From assembly GCA_017480565.1 (NCBI GenBank), contig JAFVAL010000056.1, positions 46,119-110,118 on the forward strand: 64,000 nucleotides of DNA, read 5' to 3'. A model generated the notes under the pieces. The model had not been told where the DNA came from. It worked only from the letters and a program-made list of their open reading frames with translations, and did not search any database. The number at the start of each line of letters is the position of its first letter. Positions within the stretch are counted from its first letter, which is position 1. Source of the DNA: Lachnospiraceae bacterium. Its GTDB lineage: Bacteria > Bacillota > Clostridia > Lachnospirales > Lachnospiraceae. Shown here one piece after another: positions 43,070 through 49,366 of the stretch. The position numbers and the translations under genes were made by a program.

Positions 43070-43294
43070 TTACTTCGTCACCAGGATATCGTTGATAGAA
43101 ACATTCAGGATAATGCTGAGCGCCAGCATGTTATCGATGCTGGGGAGCGCGTCGCCTCTCAGCCACTTGTACATCGTACTCATGTCCGCAATGCCAAGCA
43201 TCCTGCCGACACCCACAATCGTGTTCCCACTGTCCCTGATCAGCATCTTTATATTTGACCCGGTTCCGACCGGATCAATGACCGGATAATTCAT
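43070..43294 (-). CDS. Short XRE regulator within the tRNA array
   Basis: 74 residues. IDPVGTGSNIKMLIRDSGNT, MLGIADMSTMYKWLRGDALP and SIDNMLALSIILNVSINDIL match the other three short XRE proteins position for position, though it lacks their basic C-terminal tail. SD AGAGGTGA before ATG. It lies 90 bases before tRNA-Gln, so protein and tRNAs probably share a transcript. A terminator precedes it. Confidence 0.72.
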   Translation of the reverse strand: MNYPVIDPVGTGSNIKMLIRDSGNTIVGVGRMLGIADMSTMYKWLRGDALPSIDNMLALSIILNVSINDILVTK

Positions 43295-43342
43295 TTTCTT
43301 TCACCTCTTCTTTCTGCCATCTTGCAGCTAATCTTATCCCAC

Positions 43343-43375
43343 AAAAAATACCGCTTCCTCCGGTCGGGAAAGCGG
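43343..43375 (-). terminator. Leader terminator before the XRE-tRNA segment
   Basis: Arms CCGCTT/AAGCGG around a 13-base loop, then TATTTTTTG on the minus strand, 50 bases before the XRE ATG. Confidence 0.65.
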
Positions 43376-43378
43376 CAT

Positions 43379-43397
43379 CATTCTGTAGTATAAGAGT
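43379..43397 (-). promoter_or_regulatory. Degenerate copy of the shared promoter box
   Basis: TTATACTACAG followed at once by AATGATG on the minus strand. Compared with the intact copies the GGTYS linker is missing and no -10 is found at 17 bases, so it is probably inactive. Confidence 0.4.
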
Positions 43398-43406
43398 CCG
43401 GTGATT

Positions 43407-43544
43407 CTATAGATATAACCGAAGCGCTTCAGTAATATGCGTGATCTGCTTTTCCAACACGGGCATGACAAATTGGCGTTCCTGGAACATCCAGAAGCGC
43501 TTCTGTTCATGTCTATTCTGTTTGCAGATCATTACGTAAAGCAT
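43407..43544 (-). CDS. Micro-ORF (45 aa) inside the tRNA array
   Basis: MLYVMICKQNRHEQKRFWMF begins after an AAGGAG site. The product is basic and not recognised. It lies between tRNA-Leu (CAG) and the terminator before the XRE gene, the place of a micro-ORF in the other copies of this arrangement. Confidence 0.4.
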   Translation of the reverse strand: MLYVMICKQNRHEQKRFWMFQERQFVMPVLEKQITHITEALRLYL

Positions 43545-43677
43545 GGTCGTCTTTCTCCTTCGTAAAATTTGCCGGTACTTCAACCGACACCGCCACTCTA
43601 TCATCAATCGTTACATTTGAACAGTGTCCTTGTGGGACACTTCGTTGCAGAAACTGCCTGCAGCCTTGTCTGCAAAA

Positions 43678-43760
43678 TACCCAGGACGGGAGTCGAACCC
43701 GTAAGCCCCTAAGGGCACATGAGTCTGAGTCATGCTCGTTTTCCAGTTTCGCACCTGAAC
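43678..43760 (-). tRNA. tRNA-Leu (CAG)
   Basis: Long variable arm (TGCCCTTAGGGGC), anticodon stem CATGA/TCATG around CTCAGAC (anticodon CAG), T arm ACGGG-TTCGACT-CCCGT. The acceptor GTTCAGG/CCTGGGT closes with three wobble pairs. A damaged copy of its 5' half lies at 45526-45560. Confidence 0.82.
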
Positions 43761-43811
43761 TTAAAGTACAGGAGAAGGGATACGGTCGTCCCATCGATGC
43801 TCCTGCATAAA

Positions 43812-43885
43812 TACCTCTGGTGAGATTCGAACTCTCACTGTGCCGGGCTTAAACCGGCTTCCTCTTCCTGTTGGGATACGGGAGC
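43812..43885 (-). tRNA. tRNA-Leu-like (TAA), short variable loop, possibly degenerate
   Basis: Anticodon stem GCCGG/CCGGC around TTTAAGC gives anticodon TAA, which reads Leu codon UUA. It has no long variable arm, unlike true leucine tRNAs, its acceptor stem (GCTCCCG/CAGAGGT) has two mismatches, and its T stem pairs best one base out of register. It may be a decayed tRNA or one with altered identity. Confidence 0.55.
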
Positions 43886-43891
43886 TAAAAG

Positions 43892-43975
43892 CGGGCAGGG
43901 TTGGAGTTGCACCAACGGTGTTTCTGATGTGCCTGATTTACAGTCAGGTGCCCTCGCTGCTAGGCATACCTGCCC
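43892..43975 (-). tRNA. tRNA-Tyr (GTA)
   Basis: Acceptor GGGCAGG/CCTGCCC, anticodon stem CCTGA/TCAGG around CTGTAAA (anticodon GTA), long variable arm, T arm GTTGG-TGCAACT-CCAAC. The T loop TGCAACT and discriminator G are not the usual TTC-type and A73. First tRNA of the array. Confidence 0.78.
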
Positions 43976-44015
43976 ATGATCTTGCCACATTACTGCATGA
44001 AGACAGTTTATCGCA

Positions 44016-44055
44016 CAAAAGAGCCGCCTGTGTGGATTTCCTCCAGACAGGCGGC
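44016..44055 (-). terminator. Leader terminator before the tRNA array
   Basis: Perfect arms GCCGCCTGT/ACAGGCGGC then CTTTTG on the minus strand, 45 bases after the micro-ORF and 50 before tRNA-Tyr, as in the rtcB leader. Confidence 0.7.
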
Positions 44056-44100
44056 CCTTGATCTATGTCTCTTCGAATGAAGTTCACAGATGCCTTTGTT

Positions 44101-44199
44101 TTACCGGAGTATTTTCACACGCGAAAAGAACCTTGCCGCTTTCAAGCAGAAGGGCAGATAAAGCACGTATGAGCCAGATAAAACATTGTGGTGCATCAT
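44101..44199 (-). CDS. Leader micro-ORF (32 aa) of the tRNA array
   Basis: MMHHNVLSGSYVLYLPFCLK and 12 more residues, opening with ATGATG after GGAAGG, with a hydrophobic centre and basic end (FFSRVKILR). Not recognised. It lies directly behind promoter copy C and before a terminator, like the micro-ORF ahead of rtcB; the two peptides are not alike beyond the double Met. Confidence 0.4.
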   Translation of the reverse strand: MMHHNVLSGSYVLYLPFCLKAARFFSRVKILR

Positions 44200-44233
44200 G
44201 TCGGTAATCCTTCCTTTCGTAATTTCTGTATAG

Positions 44234-44279
44234 ATCATAACTGAAATCATCTGCTTTGTCATTCGACCTGTAGTATAAA
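44234..44279 (-). promoter_or_regulatory. Shared RNA-repair promoter box, copy C
   Basis: Minus strand: box TATACTACAGGT, then CGAATGACA (-35 core 44257-44262), 17 bases, TATGAT (44234-44239), about 35 bases before the micro-ORF ahead of tRNA-Tyr. Confidence 0.72.
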
Positions 44280-44305
44280 AGCCGGAGACTTGTTCGGTCT
44301 ACGGC
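44279..44305 (-). terminator. Hairpin upstream of promoter copy C
   Basis: Arms AGCCG and CGGCT with a 17-base loop, followed by TTTTAT on the minus strand. It may end the transcript of the ATPase remnant at 44339-44597. Confidence 0.45.
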
Positions 44306-44338
44306 TTATGTAATACTCTCACCTCTGCTTATATCTCT

Positions 44339-44597
44339 TTACTTCCCAAATGTCATCTCACCGATCACTTCTCCGCTGATCATGTCATAAATGTTGACCG
44401 TAATCGGGGCTTTTAATTCAGCCAGCCAAGCCTCAAACTCTTTCAGGTAGACGTTTACGATTCGAGAGAGATGCTGAATCATCATATAATTCAAGTTATC
44501 GTAGTACTCGGCAACGCCCATAGATAGCAACTAGTTCCGGTCGACCGCTGTCATATAGTCTGTTTAATTCTTTTATCTCTCGTTTTCTTCCGATCAT
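44339..44597 (-). pseudogene. ATPase N-terminus joined to an unrelated-looking tail
   Basis: After GAGGTG and ATG (44597) the reading is MIGRKREIKELNRLYDSGRP then ELVAIYGRCRV, the start of a DUF234/AAA_14-type ATPase (compare MIGREWERKELLRRY and IAVYGRRRVGKT at 47580). It stops before the Walker A lysine. A second frame then reads GVAEYYDNLNYMMIQHLSRI and ends VNIYDMISGEVIGEMTFGK, which I do not recognise. Likely the two ends of a gene with a deleted middle, or a fusion by deletion. Confidence 0.65.
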
Positions 44598-44650
44598 CAG
44601 ATCACACCTCGCCATTTTATTCAGCGGCCAAGCGATGTCTTTCGTCGTTC

Positions 44651-44703
44651 ACCGCTGATTTAATTCACAAAAACAGAATACCACACATTAAATCAGCGGT
44701 CAA
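44651..44703 (-). promoter_or_regulatory. Promoter with 14-base inverted repeat
   Basis: Minus-strand TTGACC (44698-44703), 17 bases, TATTCT (44675-44680). Perfect arms ACCGCTGATTTAAT (44651-44664) and complement (44687-44700) flank the -10. Related GCTGATTT-type repeats lie before the ATPase gene at 47580. Confidence 0.65.
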
Positions 44704-44855
44704 CGCAGATATTTCGTCTTCGTCGCTGATTTATAACAACTACTCTGTGCCAATGCGCTTTCAACACATTCCTTCGATACATCTTCTCCTTCATAGTAAT
44801 TCAATGGAAATTTTAGCTCTGGTCCTATATTCCCTGTGGCTCGTCGAATATTCAT
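44700..44855 (-). CDS. Small ORF (51 aa), unrecognised
   Basis: MNIRRATGNIGPELKFPLNY begins after a good GGGAG site; its stop overlaps the next promoter's -35. No family recognised. Given the neighbourhood it may be a truncated gene. Confidence 0.3.
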   Translation of the reverse strand: MNIRRATGNIGPELKFPLNYYEGEDVSKECVESALAQSSCYKSATKTKYLR

Positions 44856-44999
44856 TTTTTACTCCCTAACTCGCTTTTTTACCAGTTACGGAGCAAAAAC
44901 TCAATCTGTTTGTTATCTAAACTTTGCTGTCTGCCTTCAAGACTGTCTTAACATCCCTTAGTAGGTCGTCTGCAAAAAATTAGTTGAAAAAACAGGTGT

Positions 45000-45533
45000 T
45001 TAGTGCGTCCTTAATGCATGCAACGCTCGCAGAGCATCTACCAAATGATTGCCCCAGTGGGTATTCAGGCCAAATTTCCAGTCGAAGACAGCCTCGTTGA
45101 TTCTTCCTGCCTCAAACTCTCTGATTCCTGATAGAAGGTCAGCCGCAATGTCTGAAAGATCATCTGCAATATCTGCGCATAGAGCATCTTCCTGAACAAA
45201 CGGATCAAACACTTCCCAATAAAGTTGTGGTATCTCATCACTGATTATGATGGGCAAATGCTCCGTGTAACAAGTCGTATCGTCGAAATCTTCTTCCGGG
45301 CTTGTATTGGGTAAATTCATGGCTGAGATATATAGCTTCATCAATTGTTCCATCAAAGATGGAATGCAATCTATGGTTATCTGGTTTTCAGAAATGAAAC
45401 AACAGAATGCCTTGGCCAAGTCATAAAACTCTTTGATCACGTCCATTCCAACTACCTCTGTAAAGTTCTGATTTGTAGAGATGATTATATCATCCCCCTT
45501 CGGCATGGTCAATCGCACCTGAATTTGAGTCAT
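45000..45533 (-). CDS. DUF5063-like protein whose start lies in a tRNA-Leu fragment
   Basis: About 177 residues. MDVIKEFYDLAKAFCCFISE, LMEQLMKLYISAMNLP and EVFDPFVQEDALCADIADDLSDIAADLLSGI fit DUF5063, a helical family of unknown role seen near conflict systems. The first in-frame ATG (45533) is part of a fragment of tRNA-Leu repeated from 43.7 kb, so the native 5' end has been replaced; no good ribosome site is present there. An internal ATG before DVIKEF (AGAGG about 10 bases upstream) may be the original start. Confidence 0.55.
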   Translation of the reverse strand: MTQIQVRLTMPKGDDIIISTNQNFTEVVGMDVIKEFYDLAKAFCCFISENQITIDCIPSLMEQLMKLYISAMNLPNTSPEEDFDDTTCYTEHLPIIISDEIPQLYWEVFDPFVQEDALCADIADDLSDIAADLLSGIREFEAGRINEAVFDWKFGLNTHWGNHLVDALRALHALRTH

Positions 45534-45622
45534 ACTCGTTTTCCAGTTTCGCACCTGAGCTTAAAGTACAGGAGCATACCTGCCCATGAATATGCAGCAT
45601 AGCTGCACGAAGACAGTTTATC
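45526..45622. repeat. Truncated duplicate of the tRNA-array leader
   Basis: 45526-45574 repeats 43726-43774 (5' half of tRNA-Leu CAG and flank) with few changes, and 45575-45622 repeats 43965-44012 (5' end of tRNA-Tyr and leader). The tRNA bodies between are missing, so this is a second array reduced by deletion. Confidence 0.75.
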
Positions 45623-45681
45623 GAAAAAAAGCCGCACACTGATAAAAGACTATACTTATTTTCCTTTTCCTGGACATAGTA

Positions 45682-45737
45682 AAGCTCCCTCCAAAGGTAA
45701 CAGTTTTCTTTCTCACTGTCTCCTTTGAAGGGAGCTT
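45682..45737. terminator. Large hairpin, probable terminator
   Basis: Arms AAGCTCCCT/AGGGAGCTT with inner CAAAGG/CCTTTG and ACAGT/ACTGT, flanked by TTATCTTT on the plus strand. Confidence 0.55.
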
Positions 45738-46152
45738 ATCTTTACGCTGTTATCGGTGTATTCATCATTTATGGTTCTTCATCATGCCGGCTCCTGCATT
45801 CCATGCCTTTCCAACCTGTTCCCCGGAAACATAGTATCCATGCTGGAACTGATCGAATACCCATTGTAGAAGCGCTCTGCCCATGGGGAGAACATTACTT
45901 CCATCTCGCAGGCGTTCCCGTCCCATGCGACTGATGTGAGACGATATTCCTGAATACTGGCTTTGGGCGGTCCAGTATAGGAAATGAATGAAAGAGATGT
46001 GTAAAATCGAGCTATCAAAGAACCGGGGGCTGAAGGAGTTGCGGTGCAACTTTGCGTGTCAGTCTCCGGCTATGTGAGTCAGATTTAGTTGTTTGGATCT
46101 AACAAAACCCAATTTGCCTCAATCGTTCTTCCGCTACTTCCAGCTTTAAATT
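45738..46152. other. Stretch without a convincing gene
   Basis: A minus-strand frame at 45782-46018 (78 residues, MIARFYTSLSFISYTGPPKA) is open but lacks a ribosome site and any family I recognise; it may be the end of a lost gene. Nothing else supportable is seen. Confidence 0.3.
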
Positions 46153-47580
46153 TTAAATCAAGAACAGATCTTCTAATGTTATTACCCTGGAAAACACTCC
46201 GCTGTATTCGTTTTGCTTAAGGCCATAGGTGGTGATCAATGTATGATGGATCACCTGTTTGCGTGAAATCTTCTTTTGAATAATTGCCTCGCGATTTCCC
46301 AACTTGCGCTGGTAAGCTCCGTTCACCGAAAAATCTCCACTAAGATACTTAATCTCACAAATATTTATGACATGATCATCACGGTCTAATATCAGATCTA
46401 TCTGAGCTCCTCCGAGATCTTCGTCATAAGTGAGCCACGCTGAATGCGTTGTATGCACTCCGTAAATATCAAGTGCTTTTTTTACCTGGTCAATATGCCT
46501 GAAACAGACATTCTCAAAGGCCAGTCCACGCCAGATATTTACTGAAGCTGCAGTATGATTGTTTGACCAATAATGAGGATCTGTCCTGTGGGCTTTTCTC
46601 ATGAAATGCATGAAAAAAAGGCAAAACGGATCTGTCAGTTTGTAATACGCTATGCTTTCCCCAAAAGGAACATACTTGGTAATAAAATCGCTTTCTATAA
46701 GGCCTTTCAGACATTTTGTCAAAGTTCCTCCCGAACGAAACTCCAGTTTTTCAGCTACGTCTGACCTGTTATAACCCTCACGTCGTTTTGCCAAAACTGT
46801 AATAATGCTCTTCATGGTATCCGGGTTACTGAATACGGATGAAAACAGCCTGTCATACTCGTCCTTAAGAACAGCGTTTTCGGCAAAGAATAAATGATCA
46901 ATATTCTGCGGCAAACTTAATCCCGGTTCAAAATAATCCAGATAATAAGGTATCCCGCCAAGGATCATGTAGCTTTGTACTATGTCATATCTGGATAAGC
47001 GAATCTTGTTTTCTTCAAAAAACTGCTCACATTCACGCAAACTGAATGGAGACAGTTTCATCTGACAGGTCAGGCGGTTATATAAGCCCCCGTGGTTGTT
47101 AATCAGATTATCCAGAATCCACGAACTTGCACTGCCGCAAACAATGAGCATCAGATTACTTCTATGACATCCCCAATTGTTCCAAAAGCTTTCCAAGGCC
47201 ACTTTGAAATGCGACCTTGGCGTATCAAGCCATGGGAGTTCATCTAAAAAGACAACCTGACGTGACCCATCATCCACTCTTTCAAGTCAAGTTTCCAACA
47301 TAAAGAATGCTTCCAGCCAATCTTTCGGTTGGTGGTCCACGTCTGCATGATAGCGCTGAAGCGTATAATAAAACTGTTCCAACTGTCGGTTCATTTCGCC
47401 TGCTTTTTGATCATCGATCGGTGAAAGCCCTGCATGGCGAAATGTGATCTTATTTTGGAAAGTATTGTCAATAAGGAAAGTCTTCCCAACACGTCTGCGC
47501 CCATATACAGCTATGAATTCAGGTTTTTTGCGTTCATATCTGCGCAATAGCTCTTTTCTTTCCCATTCGCGACCTATCAT
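46153..47580 (-). pseudogene. DUF234-type AAA ATPase with one in-frame UGA
   Basis: Read through, this is a 475-codon frame. MIGREWERKELLRRYERKKP and AVYGRRRVGKTFLIDNTF (Walker A) start it; RQVVFLDELPWLDTP is Walker B; MLIVCGSASSWILDN is sensor 1; the C-terminus holds a nuclease-like strand (LGGAQIDLILDRDDHVINICEIKY). A single TGA at 47287-47289 interrupts WLEAFFMLET*LERVDDGS, where related proteins have Trp. Everything else is intact, so the stop is recent or is read through; otherwise two polypeptides of 97 and about 374 residues would result. Such ATPases are common in mobile regions. Confidence 0.85.
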
Positions 47581-47590
47581 AACATCACCT

Positions 47591-47640
47591 TCCCGTTTTA
47601 TTCAGCCAAATCCGTAAAATTTTGTTCATTTTGGCTGATT
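47591..47640. promoter_or_regulatory. Inverted repeat before the ATPase gene
   Basis: ATTCAGCCAAA and TTTGGCTGATTT form an inverted repeat with a 23-base spacer. A second, oppositely oriented relative (CAGCCA...TGGCTGAATAAAA) lies at 47724-47765. Confidence 0.5.
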
Positions 47641-47723
47641 TGATTGTATCATACGTGTCGGCAGATATCAACAATCACCTTGGATAAACAGATTGTATCG
47701 CAGAAATCATCGCATTAATCAAG

Positions 47724-47765
47724 CCAGCCAATTCCGAAAAAATGCAGGGCAAATGGCTGAATAAA
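47724..47765. repeat. Inverted relative of the ATPase control region
   Basis: Read on the minus strand, TTTTATTCAGCCATTTGCCC then GGAATTGGCTGGCTTGATT resembles 47595-47650 read on the plus strand (TTTTATTCAGCCA...GGCTGATTTGATT), so the control sequence occurs head to head. The same TTTTATTCAGC start occurs at 44617. Confidence 0.5.
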
Positions 47766-47858
47766 ACCCCTTTTTCAATATTCCCTTGCTAGGGAACATA
47801 TCGCCGTATAGCAGCCAAACTAGTTCCTTAAGTTCGACCTTCTATAAAAGAAGTCCTG

Positions 47859-48477
47859 TTAGTATTTCTTAATCTCAATCTTATCCATCTGCTGAAGAAT
47901 CGCCTCCCGGACGGTACCCATAAGATACGCCGGATTCAGCTGGCTCTTGGAATACTGCAGATAGGTTCCATTTGTCTTTTCCACAAGAAGCTTGGATTTT
48001 CCTCCAGCAGCCTTACAGGAGATGCCTGTCTCTTTGCAGACACTATTGAAGAATTGATAACCAGCATTGCTATCTTCCGTAATCACTGCATCGGGCGTGA
48101 CTTTTTCTTCCGGAAGGCTTCTCCTGTAAATCCGGTAGAATTCATTGTAGCACTGCTTCAATCCACCATAACGACCACTCATCCGGATACCGTAAATCTC
48201 TGTCCCACTATATGGCAGATTCGGCAGTCCTTCCCGGCTGACGATGACATAATAATTATCCGTTTTCTGAATAGCTTCGGAAAATTCATCAGAGAAGATA
48301 AACGCATTCCCTTCATCGATGAAAACAATGCTCATGATTCATATGCTCTTGAATCATATCAATGAGCGTAGTTTTTCCGGTAGCGCTGTCTCCACGAATG
48401 ATTGTCAGGTTTCTGCGAAGCTCAAAATCATAGCGAATTCGTTTGTTTTGAATAATGACTCTATGAATTCCTCTCAT
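47859..48477 (-). pseudogene. AAA ATP-binding protein with internal deletion and frameshift
   Basis: From ATG 48477 the reading MRGIHRVIIQNKRIRYDFEL, RRNLTIIRGDSATGKTTLID (Walker A), MIQEHMNHE stops in frame. The Walker B part resumes in another frame as SIVFIDEGNAFIFSDEFSEA, then NYYVIVSREGLPNLPYSGTE and so on to 47859. Judged from related proteins about 35 residues are missing at the joint. The gene follows DUF4869 by 15 bases, its usual partner. Confidence 0.75.
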
Positions 48478-48491
48478 ATGCCTGAAGCTCC

Positions 48492-48929
48492 TTATACATA
48501 GTCGACGGCAATATCCACAAGCTCCGTCATGGAATGAACGATCTGATCGTTATTCAAAATCCGGATCTCAAACGGGTCTTCTCCGAAATCCATGATATGA
48601 CGAAGGTTGATCGTCCGGTCTTCATCCTCTGCGATTTTAAGGAGCCATTTTGCGCAGTTATCACCGCAAGTCGATGCATTGAACACCTTCCCCGGTTCAA
48701 ATTTGACAAGAATCAGCGTTTTGACTCCTCCCGAAAGCCTAAGAGGCGGAATTTTGCCTAAAACAGGGCTGTCAATCACACCACTGTCAATCACAAAGGA
48801 ATGGTCCACATCCTCAATCATCTCCTTCACAAAGGGATCGATGATCCACTCATCTTCATAATCATTTTTAAAGAATACAGCCGTATTGTAAATGGCCTCT
48901 TTCATATTCCCGAAGTAGATGTTGAGCAT
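48492..48929 (-). CDS. DUF4869-type protein
   Basis: 145 residues. MLNIYFGNMKEAIYNTAVFF opens a family usually followed by an AAA ATP-binding gene, as here. Further conserved-looking parts are IDSPVLGKIPPLRLSGGVKT and TCGDNCAKWLLKIAEDEDRT. Role unknown; the pair may form a toxin-antitoxin-like or defence module, now broken by the partner's deletion. Confidence 0.7.
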   Translation of the reverse strand: MLNIYFGNMKEAIYNTAVFFKNDYEDEWIIDPFVKEMIEDVDHSFVIDSGVIDSPVLGKIPPLRLSGGVKTLILVKFEPGKVFNASTCGDNCAKWLLKIAEDEDRTINLRHIMDFGEDPFEIRILNNDQIVHSMTELVDIAVDYV

Positions 48930-48968
48930 GACGGCACCCTCTCACTGAACACAACCTATGTATCCAAT

Positions 48969-49010
48969 AAAAAAAAGGAGCCTGTGATCAAATAAAGATC
49001 GCAAGCTCCT
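48969..49010 (-). terminator. Terminator behind the truncated tRNA-Arg
   Basis: Arms AGGAGCTTGCGATC and GATCACAGGCTCCT around a 7-base loop, then eight T on the minus strand. It begins 15 bases after the tRNA remnant and is probably the tRNA gene's own terminator. Confidence 0.85.
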
Positions 49011-49019
49011 CCTAACGAC

Positions 49020-49077
49020 CGTCCCCGCCGGGAATCGAACCCAGAGCTAGCGCTTAGGAGCGGTCGGTCTATCCTGG
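49020..49077 (-). pseudogene. 3' part of tRNA-Arg (CCT): attachment-site remnant
   Basis: Minus strand: CTCCTAA anticodon loop, then CTGGG-TTCGATT-CCCGG T arm and acceptor CGGGGAC. The 5' acceptor strand (GTCCCCG) is missing and the anticodon stem does not pair, so the gene is cut. It lies 290 bases from the integrase gene, with the tRNA's terminator on the far side, the picture of one end of an element integrated in a tRNA gene. Confidence 0.7.
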
Positions 49078-49366
49078 CGTTTAAAGTCAGTTAAGAGCCG
49101 TTCTGCCGCTCTGTTGCTCGGTTTTTTCGAAGTTCGAATTCCGTTGTGTACACCTGAGATCCGCTTTTTTCATTAGAAATCCGCTCTGGATTTTAGCCAG
49201 ATATTAGATTTTGCTAAAAAAGGCGTCGGTCGTTATTGGCGTTCTTTGATATGTATGGAACACGTTGGGCGGCGGAACCGACGAGGTCAAGATAGCAGAA
49301 AGAAACTTCTCTGAGATGAAAAAACGATCTGGAGATTGCTCACCAAATCGTTTCCTCTACACTCAT

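Noticed and set aside
49078-49366. Possible small gene between tRNA remnant and integrase
   Set aside because: No frame with a ribosome site and start; more likely the attachment region.
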